The notes under the pieces were generated by a model that was not told where the DNA came from, searched no databases, and was given only the letters and a program-made list of their open reading frames with translations. A program made the position numbers and the translations under genes. A DNA stretch of 64,000 nucleotides from Betaproteobacteria bacterium (lineage in GTDB: Bacteria > Pseudomonadota > Gammaproteobacteria > Burkholderiales > Casimicrobiaceae): assembly GCA_013298695.1 (NCBI GenBank), contig JAAFIS010000004.1:297739-361738 (forward strand), written 5' to 3'. Positions 42,950 through 52,141 of this stretch are shown here, piece after piece (the stretch's first letter is position 1; each line of letters starts with the position of its first letter).

Positions 42950-44008
42950 ATGAAACTGAAACTTTTAGCATTGGCCGTTGGCGGCTTGATGGCTGGCGCA
43001 GTAGCCGCACAGTCGGCGAACGTGACGCTCTACGGTGTTCTCGATACGTCGATTTCGAATGAGCGCGCTTCGGGTGCGGGCGGCAAAGGCGGCGTGAGCG
43101 CAACCTACGTCGACTCGGGTGGTCTGTCGGGTTCGCGTTGGGGCCTTCGCGGCACTGAATCGCTCGGCGGTGGTTTGAATGCAGTTTTCGTTGCTGAAGG
43201 CGGCTTCCTCAGCGACACCGGCGGTTTGGGTCAAGGCGGTCGCTTGTTCGGTCGTCAAGTGTTCGTTGGCTTGAACGGCGGCTTCGGCTCGTTCACGATG
43301 GGCCGTCAGTACTCGCCATTGTTTAGTGTTTTGTGTGACACCGACATCGACGGCTGCTCGTCGTTCTCGGTAACAGGTAACCATTATTTGGTACAGCCGG
43401 GCGCGCTCCGCGTTGACAACACAGTTATTTACTCAACTCCTAACATGGGTGGTATCACTGCTGCCGCAATGTGGGGCGCAGGCGAAAGCACCGCCGGAAC
43501 GAACCGTTCACGCACGTTTAGCGCAAACCTGCAATACAAAGGCGGACCTGTTTACGCAGGTTTGGGTTACGCAGACGTGAAAAACGCAGCAGGCACTGCT
43601 TCAGACCGTACCTGGACAGCTGGCGCAGCATTTGATGCAGGCGTAGCAAAGTTGTCGGGGAACTACCTCGAGCGTAAGTTCGCGGCCGGCGGTCCGAAGT
43701 TCAAGGGTTATCAAGTTGGCGCGGCTGTGCCATTTGGCGCGACAACCGCGTTGTTCAATGCTGGTCAAGGCAAAGTTGGCAGCGTGAAAAACACGATCCT
43801 CATGATCGGTGCTGATCACAGCCTCTCGAAGCGCACGACCGCATATGCACGTGTTGGTTTCTCTAACAACAACGGCGCGTCAAACCTCGACATGTTCCAC
43901 TCAGCTGGTGCGTTTGGCACGCTGGGCGCGTCGGGAACGGTCGTGTCTCCTGTTGCGGCTGGATCAGACGAGCGCATCATCTCGCTCGGCGTTCGTCACC
44001 GCTTCTAA
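42950..44008 (+). CDS. Gram-negative porin (Porin_4 type)
   Basis: A 352-aa outer-membrane trimeric porin. The signal peptide is residues 1-20 (KLKLLALAVGGLMAGAVAAQ). The mature start SANVTLYGVLDTSI and the GSRWGLRGTESLGGGLNAVF block are typical of betaproteobacterial porins such as those in Bordetella and Burkholderia. The protein ends in a C-terminal phenylalanine (GVRHRF), the barrel-assembly signal. It allows diffusion of small hydrophilic solutes. A second porin gene follows after 94 bp, with a stem between them. Confidence 0.93.
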   Translation: MKLKLLALAVGGLMAGAVAAQSANVTLYGVLDTSISNERASGAGGKGGVSATYVDSGGLSGSRWGLRGTESLGGGLNAVFVAEGGFLSDTGGLGQGGRLFGRQVFVGLNGGFGSFTMGRQYSPLFSVLCDTDIDGCSSFSVTGNHYLVQPGALRVDNTVIYSTPNMGGITAAAMWGAGESTAGTNRSRTFSANLQYKGGPVYAGLGYADVKNAAGTASDRTWTAGAAFDAGVAKLSGNYLERKFAAGGPKFKGYQVGAAVPFGATTALFNAGQGKVGSVKNTILMIGADHSLSKRTTAYARVGFSNNNGASNLDMFHSAGAFGTLGASGTVVSPVAAGSDERIISLGVRHRF

Positions 44009-44022
44009 TAGTCCCCGAGTCG

Positions 44023-44052
44023 GGCGAATGAATCCGGAAGGTGTCATTCGCC
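44023..44052 (+). other. Perfect 9-bp stem between two porin genes
   Basis: Arms GGCGAATGA (44023-44031) and TCATTCGCC (44044-44052) with a 12-nt loop. There is no U-run, so it is more likely an mRNA processing or stability element, or a weak attenuator between the porins, than a full terminator. Confidence 0.6.
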
Positions 44053-44102
44053 TGACATAGAAAACCGTTCAAATTCATCTGTAAGTTTTTTTTGGGGTAA
44101 CT

Positions 44103-45302
44103 ATGAAAATCACAAAATTAGCGGTTGCTGTCGCAGCAATCGTGGGAAGCGCAGCAGCAGCTGCGCAAACAGCAAACGTCACACTTTACGGCAGCATTCG
44201 TGTTGCAGCAGAAGTTGCGAAGGTCAGCGCGGCAGGTATCGCGTCGAACCGCAACACGGTAGTTGACAACGTATCCTCGCGCTTTGGCTTCCGCGGAAGC
44301 GAATCGCTCGGCGGTGGTATGAACGCAATTTTCCAGCTGGAAGCTGGTTTTGCGAGCGATACCGGAGCTAACGGTGTATCGGGCGGTGTGTCGCAAATTT
44401 TCAGCCGTGAGTCGTGGGTTGGCCTCAATGGCGGCTTCGGCGAAGTAAAGCTTGGCTACGGTCTCACTGCATACGACGACGTACTCGGTTGGGCTCATCA
44501 CCAAGGCGCAAATAGCTGGGAAAACCGTAACAACGGCGTTTCTGGTGGTGCAGGCTTCGCGAAGCAAGATTTGTTTACAAACTATGTAAACAACGCGGGC
44601 TGCCGCAGCAGCGCGTTCGATGCTCGTTACGGCAACTCGGTCAGCTACGCGACGCCAAACATCGCTGGTTTCCAAGCGCGTACGCACTACGCAATCATTG
44701 ATGAGAGCGCACCTAGCAGCGGGAAATGCAAAGGCTGGGATACTGCAGTTCGCTACGCGTCCGGCCCGGTTCGTGTTGGTGTAACTTACGCGAAGCATTC
44801 TGATTTCGCAGGCTTAGGCAACATTACTGCCGCGCATGATCAACAAGCTCTTCGCGGTTATGCAAGCTTTGATGCGGGCATCGCCCGTATCGGTGCAACG
44901 TATGAGGTCGCAAGCTATAAGCCAGCAGCGGGTACATTGAAGTACAAGTACTGGGAAATCGGCGCATTGGCTCCTATGGGTGCCAACACGTTCGGTATCC
45001 AGTACAGCTCGCGCGACAAAGGCCTAGCGGCGCTCTATAACCCAGCCGCACGTACACTCGGCGGCCTCGTTCCTGCAAATACAGCGCTCACCTCCGCAAA
45101 CTTTGCGGTAGTGAACAATCTGTGGAATAACGGCGGCGGCAAACATCTCAGCCTAACGCATGACTATGCGTTATCGAAGCGCACTACGATTCGCAGCTAC
45201 TACACAACGCTTGAAAACGAAGCTACAGCGACGTCATTGACGACGCTCGGCGCTAAAACCAAGATTCGCGTCTTCTCGACGGGTCTCTGGCACTCGTTCT
45301 AA
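44103..45302 (+). CDS. Gram-negative porin (Porin_4 type), second copy
   Basis: A 399-aa porin. The signal peptide is residues 1-22 (ITKLAVAVAAIVGSAAAAAQ). The mature start TANVTLYGSIRVAAE and the RFGFRGSESLGGGMNAIFQLEAGF block are conserved, and the C-terminus ends SFSTGLWHSF-like with a terminal Phe (VFSTGLWHSF). It is about 47 residues longer than the neighbouring porin, mostly in loop regions containing a lone cysteine pair (NNAGCRSSAF, SSGKCKGW) that might form a disulphide. Different loops imply different solute selectivity. A strong terminator follows. Confidence 0.93.
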   Translation: MKITKLAVAVAAIVGSAAAAAQTANVTLYGSIRVAAEVAKVSAAGIASNRNTVVDNVSSRFGFRGSESLGGGMNAIFQLEAGFASDTGANGVSGGVSQIFSRESWVGLNGGFGEVKLGYGLTAYDDVLGWAHHQGANSWENRNNGVSGGAGFAKQDLFTNYVNNAGCRSSAFDARYGNSVSYATPNIAGFQARTHYAIIDESAPSSGKCKGWDTAVRYASGPVRVGVTYAKHSDFAGLGNITAAHDQQALRGYASFDAGIARIGATYEVASYKPAAGTLKYKYWEIGALAPMGANTFGIQYSSRDKGLAALYNPAARTLGGLVPANTALTSANFAVVNNLWNNGGGKHLSLTHDYALSKRTTIRSYYTTLENEATATSLTTLGAKTKIRVFSTGLWHSF

Positions 45303-45320
45303 ACACGAAAGTGTTGGACT

Positions 45321-45350
45321 AAAAAAAGGACGCTTCGGCGTCCTTTTTTA
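45321..45350 (+). terminator. Intrinsic terminator after second porin gene
   Basis: AAAAAGGACGC-TTCG-GCGTCCTTTTT: perfect arms with a UUCG tetraloop and flanking A and T runs on both sides. It can act in both directions, but the porin gene is the obvious client. Confidence 0.92.
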
Positions 45351-45402
45351 CTTGTTGAACCCGGCGTCGACTCCACATATGTACTGGTAGCTTGGAGCAT
45401 TT

Positions 45403-46092
45403 ATGGACTCATTCATTCTTTCTTTTGATCGATTCGCTCGGACCATTTCTGGTGGCGTACGCGCAGCGCGAGCCACGCCGAGCGTTGCGACCGAGCGAAA
45501 GAAAAGTAGCGCCGCCGCGAAGAAAGATGCGATAGACGCGTCGTCCATTTCATCCACGACCCGTAAAAACAGTGGGTTGAGCGACAGTGAGCGAATACTC
45601 TCTGCTGCCTTGATGCGCGTTAATCACGCCGGTGAAGTCGCGGCACAAGCGCTCTACGACGGGCAAAGCTTGTTCGCGCGCGACGCGACCGTGAAATCAA
45701 AACTACGCGAAGCGGCCAATGAAGAGCTTGATCATCTGGCGTGGACGCGTGAACGCCTGACTCAGCTTGGTGGTCGCACCAGTGCGCTCGATCCGCTCTG
45801 GTACGCGGGTGCTTTCGCGATTGGTGCGGCGGCCGCAGCGGTTGGCGACAAAGTGTCACTCGCGTTTCTTGAAGCCACAGAAAACCAGGTGGAGGCGCAT
45901 CTGGCGTCGCATCTCGAGAGGCTTCCCGCAAACGACGTGGAAAGTCGCGCGATCATCGACCAAATGAAACGGGACGAAGCTTCGCACGCGCAAACCGCGC
46001 GCGACCTAGGCGCGTCTCCGCTGCCGTGGTTCGCGCAGTCGACGATGAAAGCGGCTGCGAAAGTGATGACGAGTGTTTCAGAGCGAATTTAA
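45403..46092 (+). CDS. coq7: Demethoxyubiquinone hydroxylase Coq7
   Basis: A 229-aa di-iron carboxylate monooxygenase that hydroxylates the ubiquinone precursor at the last but one step. The iron-binding set is visible: VNHAGEVAAQALYDGQ, ANEELDHLAWTRERL (ExxH), ENQVEAHLASHL and DEASHAQTARDLG (ExxH). A Ser/Lys-rich N-terminal stretch (residues 25-55) precedes the catalytic domain, as usual for proteobacterial Coq7. It is membrane-associated through amphipathic helices. It is a single gene. Confidence 0.95.
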   Translation: MDSFILSFDRFARTISGGVRAARATPSVATERKKSSAAAKKDAIDASSISSTTRKNSGLSDSERILSAALMRVNHAGEVAAQALYDGQSLFARDATVKSKLREAANEELDHLAWTRERLTQLGGRTSALDPLWYAGAFAIGAAAAAVGDKVSLAFLEATENQVEAHLASHLERLPANDVESRAIIDQMKRDEASHAQTARDLGASPLPWFAQSTMKAAAKVMTSVSERI

Positions 46093-46255
46093 CTTGCAAC
46101 GCGAAACCGAACGCCAAAAAATTTAGGCGTTCGAACAAAACTTCACCAGCGAACGGTTGATTTCATTGGGCGAACAGCCTGTAAATGCAGCGCGTCAAGA
46201 GCTTTATAAAACGGCTCCCTCGCCCGGCCAAAACGAAGTTTCGCGAAGATCGTTA

Positions 46256-46663
46256 TCAGCGCGCCTCATTTTCAACAAACGTCATTGACGCCGAGTTGAT
46301 GCAATAGCGCATGCCGGTGGGCCGAGGCCCGTCCGGGAACACATGTCCGAGGTGAGCATCGCATCGCGCACACAACACTTCGACGCGGCGCATGAAGAAA
46401 CTGTTGTCTTCTTTCTCAGTAATATTTTCGGCGGCGACCGGCTGAAAATAACTTGGCCATCCGGTGCCTGAGTCGAACTTCGTGTCACTTGAAAAAAGCG
46501 GAAGATCGCAGCACACGCAGTGATAAACGCCGTTTAAATGGTGATCCCAAAGGCCGCCGCAAAACGCAGGTTCGGTGCCGTGTTCGCGAGTGATTTTGTA
46601 TTGCTCGGGCGTGAGTTGCGCGCGCCATTGAGCGTCGGATTTGGTGATTTTCTGGATTGCCAT
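46256..46663 (-). CDS. msrB: Peptide-methionine (R)-S-oxide reductase MsrB
   Basis: A 135-aa MsrB that repairs R-methionine sulfoxide in proteins. The structural zinc cysteines are in [11 protein letters not shown] and [13 protein letters not shown]. The active site region [11 protein letters not shown] and the C-terminal catalytic cysteine in [11 protein letters not shown] are present. No export signal is seen, so it is cytoplasmic. It starts 11 bp after the PLDc_N/TPR gene and is probably in one operon with it. Confidence 0.96.
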   Translation of the reverse strand: MAIQKITKSDAQWRAQLTPEQYKITREHGTEPAFCGGLWDHHLNGVYHCVCCDLPLFSSDTKFDSGTGWPSYFQPVAAENITEKEDNSFFMRRVEVLCARCDAHLGHVFPDGPRPTGMRYCINSASMTFVENEAR

Positions 46664-46674
46664 AGTGAGTTTCC

Positions 46675-47421
46675 TTACGCGATTTCTTTCAGCGCATCAT
46701 TGGCTAGACGATACCAAGGCTTATGCAGCGCTTTGGTGTGCTCGGGCGCGAGCCGCCCTTCTTTTGCGACCGCTTCGTAGAGTTCGCGCGCTTCGCGCGT
46801 TCGGTTACGTTCCTGCAGATATTGAGCATACCGACATCGCGCAACGGGACCCGACGAAGATTCAACGGCGCGCTGAAACGCTTGATCGGCCGCACTATCG
46901 TTGAGCTGAGAAAGCGCGTACGCGTAGCCTAAATCGTCGTCTGGCGTTCGGGCCTCTGCATTAATCGCAAACAGACGTTCGTAGGCGCTTCGAGCCGCAG
47001 TCCACTGTGAAGCCAAAAGATGCGCGGAGGCTAGCCCACGAACGAGATGCACATCCTTTGCATACGCGCCGCTCGCGCACTGTTCGTAATGGCGGATCGC
47101 GTCTTCGTATCGCCCCGCCTCGACCAACGCCGCCGCGAGTTTGCTTCGATTGCCCACCGTCGGCGAGCGCTCGAATTCCAGTTCTGTTTCGCGGATCGAG
47201 CGATTCGGATCAATCGCGCCCTCGACGGCCCTGATCACTTTTCGGCCACCGCGCGAGTAGCGCATGTCCGGCAAATATTCCATAAAGAAATAAATCGCGC
47301 TACCGATCAGCGGGAACGACAACAAAATCATTAGCCAGAGATAGTGTCGCCCAGTTCGCAGCGCGTGGATGGCGAAAAAAATTGCGATTGCTAGATGAAG
47401 ACCGCCAGCGATATACGGCAT
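46675..47421 (-). CDS. PLDc_N-like membrane domain fused to TPR-like repeats
   Basis: A 248-aa protein. Two N-terminal hydrophobic helices (about residues 5-24 and 27-50, ending [13 protein letters not shown]) resemble the PLDc_N module found at the start of cardiolipin synthases. The remaining 190 residues are helical repeats of TPR type ([77 protein letters not shown]). It would be an inner-membrane-anchored scaffold facing the cytoplasm. No catalytic motif is present. Its partner is unknown; co-transcription with msrB is likely. Confidence 0.75.
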   Translation of the reverse strand: MPYIAGGLHLAIAIFFAIHALRTGRHYLWLMILLSFPLIGSAIYFFMEYLPDMRYSRGGRKVIRAVEGAIDPNRSIRETELEFERSPTVGNRSKLAAALVEAGRYEDAIRHYEQCASGAYAKDVHLVRGLASAHLLASQWTAARSAYERLFAINAEARTPDDDLGYAYALSQLNDSAADQAFQRAVESSSGPVARCRYAQYLQERNRTREARELYEAVAKEGRLAPEHTKALHKPWYRLANDALKEIA

Positions 47422-47505
47422 AAAAAAGGCGTGCGAAGTGAATGGGTCAGTGTAAGTGACCGCCCCGCGACGGACTATATAACTCTAGATCGTGGCGCGC
47501 AGGGA

Positions 47506-47520
47506 GATTGGGCGATCAAG
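47506..47520 (-). repeat. Partial AT-rich element at 3' end of oxidoreductase gene
   Basis: GATTGGGCGATCAAG, half of the dispersed palindrome, directly at the TGA stop (47516-47518) of the molybdopterin oxidoreductase gene. Confidence 0.35.
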
Positions 47521-49705
47521 TTAATTCGATTTCTACCCGACAATCGTAGAAAGTAGCACCGTCGCCCATATCAGTGAGCGCTTGACTGGTCAGGTCATTA
47601 ACGAATCCCTGCGCGCCCGGATGATCTCGCCAATGCCCCCAAAGCACCGTCGCAACACCTTCTCGCGAATTCGGCGTGAGGCTGGCGGCGAGTTTCATTT
47701 CGCCGCGACGGTTGAAAACACGCACCGTCGCGCCGTTATCAATGCCTCGTTTCGCAGCGTCTGACGGATGCAATTGCACGGTCGGCGAGCCGTGCGGTTT
47801 TGCAAGTGCTTCAATATTCGCAAACGTTGAATTCATGAAGTTTCGCGCGGGCGGGGTGTTGAGCGAAAGCGGAAAAGCCTCCATCAACGCGCTTTCTTCG
47901 CCTTCGTGCGGTGGCGTGTAATTAGGCAGCGGATCCAGGCCGCGCTCAGCAAGCGATTGAGAGAAAAACTCGCACTTTCCCGAACTTGTGCCGAAATTAC
48001 CGTTCGCGAACGGCGCGATAAAGCCGTTTTGTTTTGGATAGTTCAATCGCAAAAAACCGTTGCGTTCGAGCGTTTCGAACGACTGACCTGCAAGCGTCGG
48101 ATGCGTCCAGTCAAGCGCGTTCACGATCATCGATTCATCAGATTCGTTGAGCGACGCATCGCGCAGATTCTCGTTGTCAGGCATCGTCTCCGCACAGGCG
48201 CGCGCGAGGCGACGGAACAGCTCGGTGTTCGCCAAACTCTCGCCGAGCGGATTGATCGCGCGACGATTGATGATGACGTCGTAGTGGCCGTAGCTGCGAT
48301 TAATATCGTCGTGCTCAGGCGAGCTGGTGGCGGGCAGAACGATGTCGGCGTAGCGCGCGGTGTCAGTGATGAAAAGATCGTGTACGACCGTAAACAAATC
48401 CGCGCGCGCGAGACCTGCGAGCACTCGATTGCCGTCGGGCGCGACGGCAGCGGGATTCGAGTTGTAGACAAAAAGCGCGTGGATCGCAGAGCGCGAATCG
48501 GTGTCGTTCACCGGCGCGGCAGAGGGTTGAGCGACGTTGAGCGCGTCGCCAATCGCACTCATGTTCACCGTGCGCGGCAATTTTCCAGCACGCAGCGGCA
48601 TCAAATCGGGCCGCTCTAAGTAAGCGCTGTTGATTGGATACGCGCCCGACGTCGACAGCAGCAAACCGCCGCTCGCCTCGCGCCATGCACCGGTGAGCGC
48701 AGGCAAGCAGGCGACAGTACGCACCGCCATGCCGCCGCCACCGTGTCGTTGCATGCCGTAGTTGAGTCGAATCGCGGCGCGCTGGGTGGCGCCATAAGCG
48801 CTCGCGAGTGCTTCGATTTCAATCGCGTCGATGCCGCAAATCGCCGCAGCGCGCTCAGGCGTCCAGTCGGCGACTCGCGTTTTGAGCTGATCGAAACCGA
48901 GCGTGTGATTGTCGATGTAGTCATGATCGAGCGCCTGCGTCTGCGCGTCGTCGCGGATCAGCACGTGCATCATCGCCAGCGCGAGTGCCGCGTCAGTTCC
49001 CGGCTTGATCGCGAGCCACTGATGACATTTTTCTGCAGACAATGAACGATACGGATCAATCGCAATCAACTTTGCGCCCCGCCGCTTCGCCTCTTGGCAG
49101 CGGCTCCACAAATGCAAATTTGACGTGATTGGATTGGTGCCCCACAAGATGATGAGCTCGCTCTCGGCAAATGCCTCAACATCCATGCCTAAACGCGATC
49201 CGAGCGTGACTTGTAGCCCCGCAGCGCCCGCGCTCGCGCAAATAGTGCGATCCAATTGCGATGCCCCGAGCGCGTGAAAAAAACGTCGGTCCATCGAGCC
49301 GTATTGCAGCAACCCCATGTTTCCGGCGTAGCTGTAGGGCAGGATCGCTTCAGCGCCGTGCGTCGCGATGATCGCGCTGAATTTCGCGGCGATCGTTGCA
49401 AGTGCTTCGTCCCACGTAATCGGGGCGAATTTCCCTTCGCCTTTCGCGCCCACGCGTTTCAGCGGTGTTTTGATGCGCGTCGGGTGATAAGTGCGCAGCG
49501 GGTACTTCGCAACCTTCGTACACAACACGCCGCCGGTCACGCTGTGAGTCGACGAGCCTTTCACTTCAATGAGTTTGCCGGCCGCAACGTGATATTCGAG
49601 CGCGCAAGTATCTGGGCAGTCGTGCGGGCACGCGCCTTTGATCACCCGAGTGGCGGACGCAGACGAAGGCGTTATTGCAGCGCCGGAATTGAGTTCAGGA
49701 TTCAC
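47516..49705 (-). CDS. Molybdopterin-dependent oxidoreductase (DMSO reductase superfamily)
   Basis: A 729-aa molybdenum enzyme. An N-terminal [4Fe-4S] site is formed by CPHDCPDTC and GGVLC (about residues 26-63). Conserved cofactor-binding segments follow: PLKRVGAKGEGKFAPITWDEAL, IILWGTNPITSNLHLWSRC, KLIAIDPYRS, LNYGMQRHGGGGMAVR and, near the C-terminus, HPSDAAKRGIDNGATVRVFNRRGEM. No Tat or Sec signal is obvious, so it is probably cytoplasmic. No electron-transfer or membrane-anchor subunit is adjacent. The substrate cannot be assigned; related orphan enzymes are often called putative formate dehydrogenase or biotin-sulfoxide-reductase-like. Confidence 0.88.
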   Translation of the reverse strand: MNPELNSGAAITPSSASATRVIKGACPHDCPDTCALEYHVAAGKLIEVKGSSTHSVTGGVLCTKVAKYPLRTYHPTRIKTPLKRVGAKGEGKFAPITWDEALATIAAKFSAIIATHGAEAILPYSYAGNMGLLQYGSMDRRFFHALGASQLDRTICASAGAAGLQVTLGSRLGMDVEAFAESELIILWGTNPITSNLHLWSRCQEAKRRGAKLIAIDPYRSLSAEKCHQWLAIKPGTDAALALAMMHVLIRDDAQTQALDHDYIDNHTLGFDQLKTRVADWTPERAAAICGIDAIEIEALASAYGATQRAAIRLNYGMQRHGGGGMAVRTVACLPALTGAWREASGGLLLSTSGAYPINSAYLERPDLMPLRAGKLPRTVNMSAIGDALNVAQPSAAPVNDTDSRSAIHALFVYNSNPAAVAPDGNRVLAGLARADLFTVVHDLFITDTARYADIVLPATSSPEHDDINRSYGHYDVIINRRAINPLGESLANTELFRRLARACAETMPDNENLRDASLNESDESMIVNALDWTHPTLAGQSFETLERNGFLRLNYPKQNGFIAPFANGNFGTSSGKCEFFSQSLAERGLDPLPNYTPPHEGEESALMEAFPLSLNTPPARNFMNSTFANIEALAKPHGSPTVQLHPSDAAKRGIDNGATVRVFNRRGEMKLAASLTPNSREGVATVLWGHWRDHPGAQGFVNDLTSQALTDMGDGATFYDCRVEIELT

Positions 49706-49807
49706 GAGGTGTTTGCTTGCGCTTAACGATTAACGGTGTCGGTTGTGTGAGCTGCGATCATCGAACTCGTCGCCTGGCGAGCGTTGATTCGGACGTTCAA
49801 CAAAAAA

Positions 49808-49832
49808 TAGCTAGCCCCAATTTAATCGGGCA
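49808..49832. repeat. AT-rich palindromic element copy
   Basis: TAGCTAGCCCCAATTTAATC followed by GGGCA. The core CCCCAATTTAATCGGGC is nearly palindromic and the TAGCTA tail is attached on its left side. It lies in the gap between the oxidoreductase start and the ttcA stop. Confidence 0.55.
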
Positions 49833-49881
49833 GAAAGGGATTTTTAGTTCACTATGGGTAATTATAAAAAATTGGAAAGTC

Positions 49882-49922
49882 GGCCAATTAAATAGGCGTT
49901 TAAGCGGAATAGCTAATTGTTA
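49882..49922 (-). repeat. AT-rich palindromic element copy (ttcA 3' end)
   Basis: GGCCAATTAAATAGGCG (49882-49898) followed by TTTAAGCGGAATAGCTAATT and GTTA. The TTA at 49920-49922 is the ttcA stop codon. The tail GCGGAATAGCTA recurs at the wax ester synthase stop near 60533. Confidence 0.6.
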
Positions 49923-50936
49923 ATCTGGATAGGACGTGTTGCGGTTGATGAGCGAAATCGTTTGTGCAGCCACGGGTTGTTGCGCCACGTCGGCGCGCAT
50001 TTTTGCCTCGATGTCAGGATCGACATCAAACGCAGTGTCGCCACCATCGAGCGCCGCTAGTTGCGCGGCGTCGACGGGCTCGTCACGCGTTGCCTGCAGC
50101 CCAGGAAAATCAAATAACTTGGTGTCCGCCAAATGCGACGGCACGATGTTTTGTAAGCTGCGAAACATCGTCTCGATCCGACCGGGATGTTTTTTGTCCC
50201 AGTCTTCGAGCATGCGCCCCACCACCGCGCGCTGCAAATTCGGTTGCGAACCGCAAAGATTGCACGGAATGATTGGGAATTCGCGCTCAGCCGCGTATTT
50301 GATAACGTCTTTTTCTCGCACGTACGCGAGCGGCCGGATCACGACATGTTCACCGTTGTCGCTCACCAACTTCGGCGGCATCGCTTTCAATTTGCCGCCG
50401 TAAAACATGTTCAGAAAAAACGTTTCTAGGATGTCGTCGCGATGATGCCCCAGCGCGATTTTTGTGCAACCGAGCTCTTTCGCGGTGCGATACAAAATGC
50501 CGCGGCGCAAGCGTGAACAGAGCGAACACATCGTTTTGCCTTCTTCAAGAACGCGCTTCACGATGCTGTAGGTGTCGGCCTCAACGATTTTGAATTTAAC
50601 GCCCAAGCGTTCGAGGTATTGCGGCAACACGTGCGCCGGGAAATCGGGCTGCTTTTGATCGAGATTCACCGCAATCAACTCGAAGTTCACGGGAGCGACG
50701 ACCTGCAGCGCGAGCAACAAATCGAGCATCGTATAGCTGTCTTTACCGCCCGATAAACACACCATGATCCGATCGCCCTCGGCGATCATTCCAAAATCAG
50801 CAACCGCCGCGCCGACGATGTTGCGCAGACGTTTTCCTTCGCGCGAAAGCGAAAATGGCAACGTGCGCGGCTCGCGTTGCACCGTTTTGAGTTCCGATTC
50901 CGGACGTTCGGCGGTTGCGGTGCTGGTCTGATTCAT
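49920..50936 (-). CDS. ttcA: tRNA 2-thiocytidine(32) synthetase TtcA
   Basis: A 338-aa tRNA-modifying enzyme that thiolates cytidine 32, using an ATP-activating PP-loop and an iron-sulphur cluster. The PP-loop is [14 protein letters not shown] near residue 62. Cluster cysteines are [10 protein letters not shown] near residue 137 and a downstream cysteine in [14 protein letters not shown]. The core is the usual size, with a longer C-terminal tail that is acidic and Asp/Ala-rich (about residues 275-338). It is followed by an AT-rich palindromic repeat that supplies the stop codon. Confidence 0.95.
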   Translation of the reverse strand: MNQTSTATAERPESELKTVQREPRTLPFSLSREGKRLRNIVGAAVADFGMIAEGDRIMVCLSGGKDSYTMLDLLLALQVVAPVNFELIAVNLDQKQPDFPAHVLPQYLERLGVKFKIVEADTYSIVKRVLEEGKTMCSLCSRLRRGILYRTAKELGCTKIALGHHRDDILETFFLNMFYGGKLKAMPPKLVSDNGEHVVIRPLAYVREKDVIKYAAEREFPIIPCNLCGSQPNLQRAVVGRMLEDWDKKHPGRIETMFRSLQNIVPSHLADTKLFDFPGLQATRDEPVDAAQLAALDGGDTAFDVDPDIEAKMRADVAQQPVAAQTISLINRNTSYPD

Positions 50937-51001
50937 GCGAGTATTTTAGTTGCCGCATCGCTTTCAGTTCCGAAGCGAGCCGCGCGAATTAAGGAGTTCC
51001 C

Positions 51002-52021
51002 ATGAGTTTCTGGTTTCCTCGCCTCACCGCGCCACTGTTTGCGCTGACGTTAGCCTTTGCGAGCTTGGCGCAACCCGCTACGAACACGAGCGGCGCCGAC
51101 GCCCGCGCGGGTGAGGCGGTGATCGAAAAAGCACTGACTGGAATCGTGAAGCTGAAAACCTCGGCGTCGCGGAACGCACGCAGCAACGCAACGCTCGGGC
51201 GCGAGCGCGAAGGCAACGGCATCCTGCTCTCACCACGCTTGGTGCTCACCATTGGCTATCTCGTGATTGAAGCGGACGAAGTTGAAATAACCGATCACAA
51301 AGATCGCAAGTTGCCGGGAAAAGTGATTGCGTTTGATCACGAAACGGGCTTTGGATTAGTGCGGCTTTTTGCACCGGCCCAAGGCGAGCCGTTTTCGCTC
51401 AATGAATCGGGTGCGGTGAAAGAGAAAGACGCTGTACTTGCTGCGGGTGCGCGTGGCAATGTATCGCCCGCATTCGTGGTGTCGCGCCGTGAATTTTCGG
51501 CCGGCTGGGAATATCTACTGGACCAAGCAATTTTCACGTCGCCGCCGATTCAAGATTGGGGCGGCGCAGCGCTCATCGCGTCCAGCGGAAAGTTGGTCGG
51601 CGTTGGCTCATTGCTGGTGCGCGATGCCGAAGGCAATGGGCGCGGTGTGCCCGGCAACATGTTTGTGCCGGTTGAACTGTTGCGTCCGATCATCGATGAC
51701 TTAACTAGCGACGGGCGGCGCAAAGGCGCGCAGCGTCCGTGGCTCGGTGTCACCACCTTTGAAGACGAAGATGGCGTCAATGTCGGTCGCGTTGCCGAGG
51801 GCGGGCCTGCCGATTTGGCAGGCCTTGAGCGCGGCGACATCATCACGATGGTGGCCGACACACCGGTGAAGACGATGGCCAATTTCTATCGCGCTGTGTG
51901 GTCGCGCGGTGAGGCGGGCGTTTCCGTGCCGGTGACACTGCTGCGTGGAAAAAAGGAATTAAGCGCAACGCTTAAGTCGGTTGAGCGCGCAACGTTGTTT
52001 GCGAAGGCGACGACGTATTGA
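51002..52021 (+). CDS. Trypsin-fold/PDZ protein lacking the catalytic triad (HtrA-like pseudoprotease)
   Basis: A 339-aa exported protein. The signal peptide is about residues 1-22 (LFALTLAFASLAQ). An HtrA-like protease fold runs to about residue 230, then a PDZ domain (PWLGVTTFEDEDGV, GPADLAGLERGDIITMV). The three catalytic positions look replaced. The histidine motif NNHVV is TIGYLV, the aspartate motif DPRSDIALI is DHETGFGLV, and the GNSGGAL serine motif is DWGGAALI. It therefore probably binds rather than cuts periplasmic proteins or peptides. It stands alone and is followed by a strong terminator. Confidence 0.82.
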   Translation: MSFWFPRLTAPLFALTLAFASLAQPATNTSGADARAGEAVIEKALTGIVKLKTSASRNARSNATLGREREGNGILLSPRLVLTIGYLVIEADEVEITDHKDRKLPGKVIAFDHETGFGLVRLFAPAQGEPFSLNESGAVKEKDAVLAAGARGNVSPAFVVSRREFSAGWEYLLDQAIFTSPPIQDWGGAALIASSGKLVGVGSLLVRDAEGNGRGVPGNMFVPVELLRPIIDDLTSDGRRKGAQRPWLGVTTFEDEDGVNVGRVAEGGPADLAGLERGDIITMVADTPVKTMANFYRAVWSRGEAGVSVPVTLLRGKKELSATLKSVERATLFAKATTY

Positions 52022-52077
52022 TCATTCACGCGTTGCGCGACGCGTTGAATTGATTTAGTAAAACGCAGCGGAAAAGA

Positions 52078-52105
52078 AAACGGGCTCCGAAGAGCCCGTT
52101 TTTTA
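52078..52105. terminator. Bidirectional intrinsic terminator
   Basis: CGGGCTC-CGAA-GAGCCCG stem (52081-52098) with T-rich sequence on the plus strand after it and TTTTCTTTT on the minus strand. It serves the convergent pseudoprotease and BI-1 genes. Confidence 0.88.
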
Positions 52106-52141
52106 TGGCGGCGCGCTCGAATTTAAGCGCGTTCGATATGA

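Noticed and set aside
47906..48619. 237-codon plus-strand frame within the molybdopterin oxidoreductase gene
   Set aside because: It is antisense to a clearly conserved gene, is rich in Arg and Val as mirror frames of this genome are, and has no recognisable domain or ribosome-binding site.
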